Source: Manganibacter manganicus (GTDB lineage Bacteria > Pseudomonadota > Alphaproteobacteria > Rhizobiales > Rhizobiaceae). Taken from it: 64,000 nucleotides of DNA. This document shows, one piece after another, positions 40,985-49,718 of this stretch. A program made the translations under genes and the position numbers. The notes under the pieces are model-generated. The model was not told where the DNA came from, did no database searches, and worked only from the letters and a program-made list of their open reading frames with translations. The first letter of the stretch is position 1; every line of letters begins with the position of its first letter. The stretch covers positions 228,564 through 292,563 of the forward strand of contig NZ_MDET01000001.1 in the NCBI RefSeq assembly GCF_002075885.1. The letters run 5' to 3'.

Positions 40985-42514
40985 TTATTGCGGCGTGGAC
41001 GCGATCTTTTTCAGACGCATAGTGAAAACCTGTCTTGGCTCGCCATTGCCGCCGAATATCTGCTTGATCTCGAACGCTCGGCCGTAATCCGCAGGCTCAT
41101 AACCGGCCTTTGCGGCCACCTCCAGCATGCCCGGTCTTGGGGTGCCTGTATCGAGCAGGATAAGCATCACCGGTTCGCGTAGCTGGTGTGAAAAATCTGG
41201 CACTTCCGGGCTCAAGACAACGAGTTGCGGCTCGACAAGCCGCAGATTGCCAACCCAGTGCCAATCCGAGACCACGGTATTCACTGGCCCGTTGACGGTC
41301 ATGTCCTTGTAAAGTTGGCTATAGTCGATGCGCGCAATGCTGCCACCGCTCGTTCCACCATAAACCTGATAGTACCAGGTGAAAGGAAGGGCGAGCAATG
41401 CAAGCACGGCGCCCGTACAGATCAGAACCTTTTGGGCCACAATGCCGCGCTCGCCCAATCTGTCTGCGTACATGGCGACGGCGACGGGCAGAAAGAGCAG
41501 GACCGGTAGAAACCAGCGATCGCGGAATTTAGTCGCGCCGCTCGCAATCATCAAGATCGCGATGATGCCGAAGCCGATGGCTATAGTGCGGACGGTGAGT
41601 TTTTCCCAGATGGCTGGCGGCAGGGGTTCGGACCGCGGTGCGGACCGCGCCAGGAGAAAAGCCAAGGCACTGACCAGAATCGGTACTCCGGCGAAGTTCA
41701 GTGCAGCATCGAGAAATCGCGCAATGCCGGCCAGGCGAGTCGTCAGGCCGTTCGAGGCAAGACCGAATTTATAGCTGCGAGCCATGAATTCACCCGGATG
41801 GGCGACGTTCCAGTATAGCGTTGGCAGGCAGACAAGCAGCGCTACGGCAAGGCTTATTGTCATGCGTGGGGTGAAGACGACCCTGCGCGCCTCTCTCAGG
41901 GAGAGCGCAGCCGTGAACAGGGCGGCGATCAAGATGAAATTGTTGTATTTGCCGAGGATAGCCAAACCCATCGCCAGACCGAAGGCAATGTAGGCGAGAT
42001 TGGAGCGGCTGCGCAGCAATTCGAAATATGCAAGCAGCAGAACTGCGGAAAAGCACACTGCGGCAACTGAATGCGACAGGCTGTGCTGCATTTCCCAGAG
42101 GAATTGCGGGAAGAGGAACAGGCCGAGCATTGCGGCGGTTGCCGCGCGCCGGGAATAACCGGAACGTAGAACAGCGGCGAAGATTGCAAGCAGTGTTGCC
42201 AGGTACAGTGTGTACTTCACGATCTTGAGGGTGAGCACGCTGGTGCCGAAGATCGACGAGACAAGCCACAGCAGCCAGGTGAACAATGGCGGTTGCGAGC
42301 CGCCATAGCCGGCCCACAGAAAGCGCATATACATCAGCTGTTCGGCATCATCGACGCCGACTCCGGTGCCCATCCAGACTGAAAGAAGCGGCATCATGAC
42401 GACCTGCACGACGCAATAAAGCGCAAGCAGCACAGTAAGGGCGCCGAAGGGGCCGATTCTGGCGATACTCAGCCAGTCAGCGGATTTGTCGGCAAAATTC
42501 AATCGGCACTCCAT
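40985..42514 (-). CDS. GT39/ArnT-like membrane glycosyltransferase
   Basis: A 509-aa polytopic protein with about 11 hydrophobic segments. The first outer loop has VDDAEQLMYM, the acidic pair expected for GT-C enzymes using polyprenyl-phosphate sugars, then GGSQPPLFTWLLWL, typical of the GT39/PMT_2 family. It likely transfers a lipid-linked sugar to an envelope acceptor. ATG 42514 is chosen because upstream residues are hydrophilic and non-family-like; its ribosome site is weak. Confidence 0.78.
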   Translation of the reverse strand: MECRLNFADKSADWLSIARIGPFGALTVLLALYCVVQVVMMPLLSVWMGTGVGVDDAEQLMYMRFLWAGYGGSQPPLFTWLLWLVSSIFGTSVLTLKIVKYTLYLATLLAIFAAVLRSGYSRRAATAAMLGLFLFPQFLWEMQHSLSHSVAAVCFSAVLLLAYFELLRSRSNLAYIAFGLAMGLAILGKYNNFILIAALFTAALSLREARRVVFTPRMTISLAVALLVCLPTLYWNVAHPGEFMARSYKFGLASNGLTTRLAGIARFLDAALNFAGVPILVSALAFLLARSAPRSEPLPPAIWEKLTVRTIAIGFGIIAILMIASGATKFRDRWFLPVLLFLPVAVAMYADRLGERGIVAQKVLICTGAVLALLALPFTWYYQVYGGTSGGSIARIDYSQLYKDMTVNGPVNTVVSDWHWVGNLRLVEPQLVVLSPEVPDFSHQLREPVMLILLDTGTPRPGMLEVAAKAGYEPADYGRAFEIKQIFGGNGEPRQVFTMRLKKIASTPQ

Positions 42515-42650
42515 GGCCACGCAGGATCGTGCCCCGCTACCATGAAGCCGCCCTGCTTCACAACCAGCGGCTGCTAATACTTGAGGGAGGAATTTGACGT
42601 TTGAATCCCTGTTTGCTGCGAGCATTTCCGGACGTCGGAATCGCTGGAGC

Positions 42651-42748
42651 TTTGGACCGAAAAGTGGAATTCGTTTTGGGTCAATCCGATGCTCCGTCAA
42701 AGTGTTAGAGCGTCGTTTGTGCGTTCGATTGAACGCACGGCGCTCTAG
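42651..42748. repeat. Rhizobiales-type intergenic repeat with terminal hairpin
   Basis: The stretch includes GGACCGAAAAGTGGAATTCG and ends in a strong hairpin at 42707-42746: an inner perfect stem GTGCGTTC/GAACGCAC with a 4-base loop and an outer stem AGAGCG/CGCTCT. I recall similar GACCGAAAAGTGGA-plus-hairpin elements between many Rhizobiales genes. It starts 9 bases beyond the DMGDH stop and may also end that transcript. No second copy was noticed in the window. Confidence 0.6.
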
Positions 42749-42756
42749 CAGCCGGT

Positions 42757-45327
42757 TCAGCTCCGCATCTTTGCGCCGGTCGGATCGAACAATGGCTCGA
42801 TATTGATGCGGGCAGGGCGCCGTGCCCCGAGAATCTCGATCTCGAACAGGCCTTCACCGTCGTTTCCAGCCAGTGCTGCCGGCACATAGCCTTGCGCCAT
42901 CGACTTTTGAACATGATGGGCGTAACCGCCGGACGTCACCCAGCCGACGACCCGCCAATCGCCGTCGATGATGCCGCGGATCGAGGATGCACCTTCGTCG
43001 GCTTGCGAGGTGCGTACTTCCTTTCCGGTTTCGTCGAAACGCTGCGCGCCATAGCCATGCGGCTTTTCTATCGTGCCGTAGTCGGTGGAAACCTTCGCCC
43101 AGATCGGCTCGTCACCCATCACGTCGGCGTCGAGTGCGTCAACGACGAAAGAGACACGACGCAGTTTCGGACCTTGTTCCCGCTCTTTCGCTGCGGCCTC
43201 GCGACCAATGAAATCGTTCTTTTCCATGCGGATGAAGCGGTCCATTGTGCCCTCGAACGGACCGTAGATCGGCCGCAGTTCACGAAACCACGTGGGAAAA
43301 TTCTTTTCCAGGCGCATGGAAAGCAGCGCGCGCATGCCGAAATCGACAATGCCGAATTCCGAGCCCGTTTCTTTGATGCTCTCGTAGACGAGACGCTGAT
43401 AAGCCGGCTGCATCCAGATCTCGTAGCCGAGATCGCCGGTATAAGTCACCCGGTTAACGATTGCTGGTGCGCCGCCGACCGCCATCTCGCGATAATCCAT
43501 GAAGCGGAAGGCGGTGTTGGAAACGTCGGTGTCGACCAGTTTTTGCAGCAGATCGCGTGATTTCGGACCGGCAATCGACAGGCCGACAAGCGTCTGATCA
43601 AAGCGGTGGATACGGACGGAACCATCCTTCGGCAGATGTTTTTCGAACCAGCGCATATGATATCTGGCGGCGGCCGACGAACCCCAGACCATGAATCGGT
43701 CGGTATCCGCATGCGCGATGGTGAAATCGCCGATCAACTTGCCGGATTCATTGAGCATCGGAGTAAGGACGATGCGTCTCTTCCTCGGCATGCGGTTGGT
43801 CATCAGCCGGTTGAGAAAATCTTCCGAACCTGACCCTGACACCTCATATTTGGCGAAATTGGCGATTTCGGTGACGCCGACGCCTTCGCGTACAGCTCGC
43901 ACTTCGGCACCGACATGTTCGAAATCGTTGGAGCGGCGGAAGGAAACGCTGTCTTTCGGCTCTGTTCCTCTCGGCGCGAACCATAGCGGAGTTTCGAGCC
44001 CCCAGCTATCGCCCATCACCGCATTGTTGGCGAGCATGGTGTCGTAGAGTGGAGTGGTCTGCGCCGGTCTTGCAGCCGGCAATTCCTCGTTTGGAAAACG
44101 GATCGAAAAGCGCCGGGAATAGTTTTCGCGCACCTTGGCGTTGGTGTAACGGAGGGTCGCCCATTCGCCGAAACGGGCAACGTCCATGCCCCAAACATCA
44201 AAGCCGGGATCGCCGTTGACCATCCAGTTCGACAGCGCGAGGCCGACGCCGCCGCCTTGCGAAAAGCCGGCCATGACCGCGCATGCGACCCAATAGTTGC
44301 TCAATCCAGGCACCGGGCCGACAAGAGGATTGCCATCCGGTGCGAAGGTGAATGGACCGTTGATGATTTGCTTGATGCCGGCCTTTTCGATGCCAGGGAA
44401 ATGCCTGAAGCCGACTTCCAGCGAGGGCGCGATGCGGTCAATGTCGGGCTGCAAAAGCTCGTGGCCGAAATCCCACGGCGTGTTGATCGGCGACCAAGGC
44501 TTGCAGGCCTTTTCATAGGTGCCGAGCAGCACGCCGTTGCGCTCCTGACGCGTATAAATCTCGCCCTTGAAGTCGAGCACGCCGACCATCTCGCGGCCCG
44601 TGCGAGCGTTGAATTCCTCGACCTCCGGCATCGGCTCGGTCAGCAGGTACATATGCTCCATGGCGAGCAGCGGCAATTCGATGCCGACCATGCGCCCGAC
44701 TTCGCGGGCCCATAAGCCACCACAGTTCACCACATGCTCAGCCTTCACGGTGCCCTGTTCGGTGACGACATTCCAGGTGCCGTCCGCCTCCTGCGTCAGT
44801 TCCACCACGCGGTTGCGCAGCACGATTTCGGCGCCGAGCTTCTTGGCTGCCTTGGAATAGGCGATGGTCGTGCCGGACGGATCGAGATGACCCTCGACAG
44901 GATCCCACATGGCGCCGACGAAGTTCTTCTCATCCATGAGCGGGAACATCGCCTTGGCTTCCGCAGGCGTGATCAGTTCCGTGTCCATACCGAGATAGCG
45001 CCCTTTGGCATGGGCGAGCCTGAGGAAGTCCATGCGCTCGGGGCTGTCTGCCAGCATGACGCCGCCAGTCAGGTGCAACGAACAGGATTGGCCGGAAAGC
45101 TCCTCGATCTCCTTATAGAGTTGCACCGTATAAGCTTGCAGCTTGGCAACGTTCGGATCGCCATTGAGTGTATGGAAGCCGCCGGCGGCATGCCAGGAGG
45201 AACCGGACGTCAATTCCGAACGCTCGATGAGCATGATGTCGTTCCATCCCGCTTTGGCGAGGTGATAAAGAACCGAACAGCCGACGACGCCGCCGCCGAT
45301 GACAATAACTTTTGCATGGGATTTCAT
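42757..45327 (-). CDS. Dimethylglycine dehydrogenase-like flavoprotein with GcvT domain (copy 2)
   Basis: An 856-aa enzyme: FAD domain (VIVIGGGVVGCSVLYHL, 7-23), His46 in GSSWHAAGG (the covalent FAD site of DMGDH), FAO domain, and GcvT-like THF domain with its C-terminal barrel. It should demethylate a dimethylamino compound to the monomethyl form, yielding methylene-THF. It follows mttB2 by 39 bases on the same strand, so the product of MttB2 is its expected substrate. This copy is closer to textbook DMGDH than the one at 16373-18934. Confidence 0.9.
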   Translation of the reverse strand: MKSHAKVIVIGGGVVGCSVLYHLAKAGWNDIMLIERSELTSGSSWHAAGGFHTLNGDPNVAKLQAYTVQLYKEIEELSGQSCSLHLTGGVMLADSPERMDFLRLAHAKGRYLGMDTELITPAEAKAMFPLMDEKNFVGAMWDPVEGHLDPSGTTIAYSKAAKKLGAEIVLRNRVVELTQEADGTWNVVTEQGTVKAEHVVNCGGLWAREVGRMVGIELPLLAMEHMYLLTEPMPEVEEFNARTGREMVGVLDFKGEIYTRQERNGVLLGTYEKACKPWSPINTPWDFGHELLQPDIDRIAPSLEVGFRHFPGIEKAGIKQIINGPFTFAPDGNPLVGPVPGLSNYWVACAVMAGFSQGGGVGLALSNWMVNGDPGFDVWGMDVARFGEWATLRYTNAKVRENYSRRFSIRFPNEELPAARPAQTTPLYDTMLANNAVMGDSWGLETPLWFAPRGTEPKDSVSFRRSNDFEHVGAEVRAVREGVGVTEIANFAKYEVSGSGSEDFLNRLMTNRMPRKRRIVLTPMLNESGKLIGDFTIAHADTDRFMVWGSSAAARYHMRWFEKHLPKDGSVRIHRFDQTLVGLSIAGPKSRDLLQKLVDTDVSNTAFRFMDYREMAVGGAPAIVNRVTYTGDLGYEIWMQPAYQRLVYESIKETGSEFGIVDFGMRALLSMRLEKNFPTWFRELRPIYGPFEGTMDRFIRMEKNDFIGREAAAKEREQGPKLRRVSFVVDALDADVMGDEPIWAKVSTDYGTIEKPHGYGAQRFDETGKEVRTSQADEGASSIRGIIDGDWRVVGWVTSGGYAHHVQKSMAQGYVPAALAGNDGEGLFEIEILGARRPARINIEPLFDPTGAKMRS

Positions 45328-45366
45328 GGAGATAGGTCCGAGAATGGAGTAAATGATTCAGATTGA

Positions 45367-46944
45367 TCAGAAATCCGTCGGGGCGCCGCCTTCGGCTTTG
45401 CGCCGCGCGACGAAGGCATCGATTTCCTCACGGATAGCGGGATCGATATGTGGCTCCTCATAGATCGCCAGTCGCTCCTTCCAGACACGGTTCGTGCGCT
45501 GTATCGCTGTCGGAGAGCCGTGTTCAACCCATGTCTCGAAATTGCGCCAGTCAGAGACGATGGGTGGATAGAAAGCCGTCTTGTAACGAGCCTGGGTATG
45601 CGGCGTGCCGAAGAAGTGACCGCCAGGTCCTACATCGCGGATGGCGTCGATCGCCAGCGCTTCTTCAGAGAAATCGAGCGGTGTCAGAAACTCAGCGATC
45701 ATTTGCAACAGATCGATGTCGAGAATGGTTTTCTCATAAGAACAGGTGAGGCCGCCTTCCAGCCAACCGGCGGCGTGCTTGATGAAGTTGCCGCCGCCCT
45801 GGACGCAGCCCCACAGCGAAAACACGCTTTCATAAGCTGCCTGTGCATCGAGTGTATTAGCGGCGCAAACATTCGACGTGCGGTAGGGAATTTTGTAGCG
45901 GCGGGCCAGTTGGCCGCCGATGAGTTGCGCCTTCATATATTCCGGGGTTCCGAACGCCGGCGCGCCTGACTTCATGTCGACATTGGACGTGAAGCCCCCA
46001 TAGCCCACCGGCGCGCCTTTCCTCACCATCTGTGCGAAGGCGATGCCGGCGAGCGCTTCGGCATTCTGCTGAACCAGCGCGCCAGCTACCGTTACCGGCG
46101 CCATTGCTCCCGCGAGAGTAAAGGGCGTGACTATGACAGCTTGCCCGTGCGATGCCATCTGGATGATCCCTTCCATCATCGGGATATCGAGTTTTAGCGG
46201 CGAGTTGGTGTTGATGATGGTCAGAAGCGAGGGCTCTTCGACGAATTGTTCCATCGCCACGCCACGCCCGATGCGGGCGATTTCAATACCGTCCAGATTT
46301 CGTTCGCGGCCCAGAGAATAGGCGTGGAAGACTTTGTCGGTCAGGATCACGAAGTCGCGCAAACACTCCAGATGGCGAATCGACGGATGAAGGTCGACCG
46401 GTTCGACCGGATAACCACCAGTGACATGAAGAATATTGTGCATCTGGCCAAGCTTCACCAGATTGCGAAAGTCCATCTGGTTGCCGGGGCGCCGTCCGTG
46501 GTCAGCATCGGAGCAGTTCGGCGCCGACGCCATCTGCGCGAAAATGATGTTGTCGCCACCCAGTCGAACATTATGCGCCGGATTGCGGGCATGCAGTGTG
46601 AATTCGGACGGCGCATGCGCAATCAAGTCAAGTACCATATCGGCATCGAAGCGCACGCGTTCTCTACCATCGCGGACGTCGGCGCCGTGCGCTTTCATGA
46701 TGCGCCGGGCCTCATCGTGCAGGACGTCGACGCCGATCTCCTTCAGCACGCGCAATGAGGCTAGGTGGATCGATTCGAGTTGATCGTCGGAAATCAGCTT
46801 GGTTGGCTGGAACGGCAATCTGGGTTGGCGAAAGGCAGGTTGCTCGAATGCCGCGCGATCATGCGAACGCTTGCCGGCCCGACCGCCGCGCCGTACATGC
46901 TCGGCCGCCGAGGCCGGTTTGTCGGGAGGAAGCTCTGCATTCAT
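45367..46944 (-). CDS. MttB-family (COG5598) quaternary amine:corrinoid methyltransferase 2
   Basis: A 525-aa MttB-superfamily protein without an in-frame UAG. Family segments include GAPAFGTPEYMKAQL, HAAGWLEGGLTCSYEK and GPGGHFFGTPHTQARYK. Residues 18-30 form a basic extension (VRRGGRAGKRSHDR). It shares the layout of MttB1 but differs widely in sequence, suggesting another quaternary amine. ATG 46944 follows AGGAACAGAC. It forms an operon with the DMGDH gene downstream; no corrinoid protein gene is adjacent, so the one at 31447 may serve it. Candidate substrates are gamma-butyrobetaine, beta-alanine betaine, proline betaine or carnitine; the sequence does not decide. Confidence 0.87.
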   Translation of the reverse strand: MNAELPPDKPASAAEHVRRGGRAGKRSHDRAAFEQPAFRQPRLPFQPTKLISDDQLESIHLASLRVLKEIGVDVLHDEARRIMKAHGADVRDGRERVRFDADMVLDLIAHAPSEFTLHARNPAHNVRLGGDNIIFAQMASAPNCSDADHGRRPGNQMDFRNLVKLGQMHNILHVTGGYPVEPVDLHPSIRHLECLRDFVILTDKVFHAYSLGRERNLDGIEIARIGRGVAMEQFVEEPSLLTIINTNSPLKLDIPMMEGIIQMASHGQAVIVTPFTLAGAMAPVTVAGALVQQNAEALAGIAFAQMVRKGAPVGYGGFTSNVDMKSGAPAFGTPEYMKAQLIGGQLARRYKIPYRTSNVCAANTLDAQAAYESVFSLWGCVQGGGNFIKHAAGWLEGGLTCSYEKTILDIDLLQMIAEFLTPLDFSEEALAIDAIRDVGPGGHFFGTPHTQARYKTAFYPPIVSDWRNFETWVEHGSPTAIQRTNRVWKERLAIYEEPHIDPAIREEIDAFVARRKAEGGAPTDF

Positions 46945-47135
46945 GTCTGTTCCTGTGCCTCGAGTGTTGCGCCGGCATAATGAACCTGAGTTGATGCGAC
47001 CAATGCGGAGGCTACGACCCGTAGGACGAAGGAAACGACATGACTGCTGGGCTTTCCGCATACTGGTAATTGCTCGCGCCATGTCTGTGCCCACTGTCGA
47101 GCGGGCCATGATTGCGGACTGGGAAGGAGGGTAAA

Positions 47136-48269
47136 TTGAGTTTTTGTGACGTGGCCGTCGTCGGTTTGGGCGCGATGGGAAGTGCCGCACTGTTCCATCT
47201 TGCGCGGCGTGGCGTGCGAGCCATCGGAATCGAGCGTTTTGAGATCGGGCATGAGCGTGGCTCCTCGCATGGCGAATCGCGCGCCATCCGGCTCGGTTAT
47301 TTCGAACACCCTTCCTATGTGCCGCTGGCTCGAAAGGCCTATGAGAACTGGCGCGCACTGGAGACGCTAACCAACGAAACAATACTTACCGTCACCGGTA
47401 TTCTGGAAATGGGTAAGCCGGGCAGCATGATCGTGAAAGGTTCGCTGGCGGCAAGCCGCCTGCATGGTCTGCCGCATGAGGCCTTGGATGCGCGGGCGAT
47501 CGAAAAGCGGTTCCCGCAGTTTCACCTGCCGGACGGCTACAGCGGTGTATGGCAGCCGGACGGCGGTTTCCTGCAACCCGAGAAGGCCAATGCGCTGCAT
47601 GTTAAATTGGCACAAGCGACAGGTGCGCGCGTGGTGATGAACAACCCCGTGCTTGCCATTGAATCGAACGCGACGTCCGTTCGCATTATCACGGAGCAAG
47701 GAACTTTCGAGGCCGGATCGGTGATTGTCTCAACCGGTGCCTGGGTCGGAGAGTTCGTGCCGCAACTCAAGCCCGTACTGACGCTGACACGGCAGGTTCT
47801 GTGCTGGTTTGAGGCGCGCGACCCAGCCGATGTGGCGCTCGGCAGCCTCCCGGTTTTCATCATCGACGGCGCCGATGGCGAGGTTGGTTACGGATTCCCG
47901 CAGTTTACCGCGTCCGGTTTCAAGTGCGCCTTTCACAACGATAGCGGCGTCCTTGCTGATGCCGCAAGCGCCACACAGGATGCCGGTCCGGCTGACGAGG
48001 CGCGCATGCGCCGTTTTCTGGAGCGGTATTTGCCGGCAGCGGCGGGACCGCTGAAAAAGATGCGGACCTGCATCTATACCAAAACGCCGGACGAGGATTT
48101 CATCATCGACCTGTTGCCAGCCGATCCGCGCATCGTAGTGGCTTCTCCCTGTTCCGGCCACGGGTACAAGTTTGCCAGCGTGATCGGAGAGGCGCTGGCC
48201 GATCTTGCGACGGAGCGCATGACTGCGCATGACCTGTCGCGTTTCACTATTGAGCGCTTCGCAAGCTAA
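47136..48269 (+). CDS. Monomeric sarcosine oxidase / N-methyl amino acid oxidase-like
   Basis: A 377-aa flavoprotein of the MSOX/MTOX family. The FAD motif VAVVGLGAMGSAA is at residues 6-18, HGESRAIRLGY follows, and Cys312 in TCIYTKTPDEDF aligns with the covalent FAD cysteine (315 in MSOX). SGHGYKF near the end completes the active site. It oxidises secondary N-methyl amines to the primary amine, formaldehyde and peroxide. The start is a TTG at 47136, chosen for AAGGAGG directly upstream; the TTG at 47112 has no site. It is divergent from mttB2, with an MFS and an aminotransferase gene following. Confidence 0.87.
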   Translation: MSFCDVAVVGLGAMGSAALFHLARRGVRAIGIERFEIGHERGSSHGESRAIRLGYFEHPSYVPLARKAYENWRALETLTNETILTVTGILEMGKPGSMIVKGSLAASRLHGLPHEALDARAIEKRFPQFHLPDGYSGVWQPDGGFLQPEKANALHVKLAQATGARVVMNNPVLAIESNATSVRIITEQGTFEAGSVIVSTGAWVGEFVPQLKPVLTLTRQVLCWFEARDPADVALGSLPVFIIDGADGEVGYGFPQFTASGFKCAFHNDSGVLADAASATQDAGPADEARMRRFLERYLPAAAGPLKKMRTCIYTKTPDEDFIIDLLPADPRIVVASPCSGHGYKFASVIGEALADLATERMTAHDLSRFTIERFAS

Positions 48270-48356
48270 GTGCGCATCGGTTCAGGCGAGGGCCTTCGAT
48301 TGGTCCTGGCCCCGTACGAGATTGCTTTTGGCAAATGGCCCTGATCCTGTTGCGGC

Positions 48357-49535
48357 ATGAGCGAACAGAGCCATGAATCGAGACCCGTCTCCTGGATGGT
48401 TATTGCGGGCGTCATTGCGACGGTCTCGGTGTTCGCCATTGCGCAGGGTCTGACCTATCCGCTGCTGTCCTTCATTCTGCACCGGCAGGGCGTTGCACCG
48501 GCGCTGATCGGCCTGTCAGCCGCGATGACGCCGATCGGCTTCATCTTGTCGTCGCTCCTGGTGCCATGGCTAGCGCGGCGCTTCGGAGCTGGGCGCACCG
48601 CGCTCGCTTGCGCCGTTCTTTCGGCGGTGATGCTGGTGGCGATCGGCTGGACCTACAATCTTTATGCCTGGTTTCCACTGCGCTTCCTGATGGGCATGGT
48701 GACGAACCCGCTCTACGTGCTGAGCGAGGTTTGGATCATCGCGCTGGCGCCGCCCGCAAGACGTGGTCGCATCGTGGGCATCTATTCCACCTCGACTTCG
48801 GCTGGCTTTGCTTCGGGTCCCCTCTGCCTGCTTTTCGTCGGCGCGGAAGGTTGGCCGCCTTTTTTGATTGGCATCTGTGCTTTCGTTATCTGCGGCGCGG
48901 TGCTCGCCTCGGTGGTGCACCGCTTGCCGCAGGTGCACAAGTCCGACCCGAAAGTGTCGGTCCTGGGCTTCATTCCGCTCGCCCGGCTGTTGCTTTTCGC
49001 TGTGGTGGTGGCAGCGGGTTTCGAGCAGACAGTGCTTGCCTTGATGCCGGTCTATGGTGCGTATTTCGGTATCACGGAGGGGCGGGTTTCGGCGCTGCTG
49101 TCGGTTCTTGTTGCCGGCAATATCGCCATGCAGGTGCCGCTCGGCCTGTTGGCGGAGCGAATGGGAGCCCGCATTGTTCGGCTGGGCTGCGCGATTTTGA
49201 CTGCGCTTGGTTGCCTGCTCCTGCCGTACTTGATGGAAACACTGCTGGTGTGGCCTTTGGTCTTCGTCTGGGGCGCCGTGTCCTTCGGCATCTACACCAT
49301 GACGATCATTGAACTCGGCGAGCGCTTCTCCGGCCCGGCGCTGCTTGCCGGCAACGCGGCTTTCGCCATGACATGGGGCGTCGGCGGTGTTGCCTTGCCG
49401 CCGCTGACCGGCGCCGCGATGGAGCTTTTTGGAGCACCGGGCCTGCCGCTGGTGATGGGTGCGATGTGCGTGGCGCTGGTGCTTGCCAGCATCGTGCGGC
49501 GCCCCGGCTTGAATGGCCGCACGCCTTCCGGCTAG
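48357..49535 (+). CDS. MFS transporter, YcaD-like
   Basis: A 392-aa protein with 12 predicted helices; RFLMGMVTNPLYVLSEVWII in helix 4-5 is typical of the YcaD-type subgroup. In this operon-like run it may import the N-methylated substrate handled by MttB2, DMGDH and the monomeric oxidase. Direction and substrate are inferred from context only. It begins 87 bases after the oxidase gene. Confidence 0.8.
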   Translation: MSEQSHESRPVSWMVIAGVIATVSVFAIAQGLTYPLLSFILHRQGVAPALIGLSAAMTPIGFILSSLLVPWLARRFGAGRTALACAVLSAVMLVAIGWTYNLYAWFPLRFLMGMVTNPLYVLSEVWIIALAPPARRGRIVGIYSTSTSAGFASGPLCLLFVGAEGWPPFLIGICAFVICGAVLASVVHRLPQVHKSDPKVSVLGFIPLARLLLFAVVVAAGFEQTVLALMPVYGAYFGITEGRVSALLSVLVAGNIAMQVPLGLLAERMGARIVRLGCAILTALGCLLLPYLMETLLVWPLVFVWGAVSFGIYTMTIIELGERFSGPALLAGNAAFAMTWGVGGVALPPLTGAAMELFGAPGLPLVMGAMCVALVLASIVRRPGLNGRTPSG

Positions 49536-49718
49536 ATTGGCGCATGGTTTTTCCGCAAGTCGATCGCAGCAGGTTCGATGTTGCCGTGACGCCTTCGCCG
49601 CGTACGCGCCACGCCGAACTTTTGCGGCTGTGCGCACGCATTGGTTATTCGCCGCCGCCGCTCACCTGAAATCCGCACCGGCGCTTGCCGGATCGATTCA
49701 GGAAAGAGGATCAAATCC

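Noticed and set aside
32402-46944. Pyrrolysine (in-frame UAG) in the MttB-family genes
   Set aside because: Both frames run full length without an internal stop, so they belong to the non-pyrrolysine branch.
48570-49637. A 355-codon minus-strand frame opposite the MFS transporter
   Set aside because: Low-complexity Arg/His-rich antisense translation; the MFS protein has clear membrane helices.
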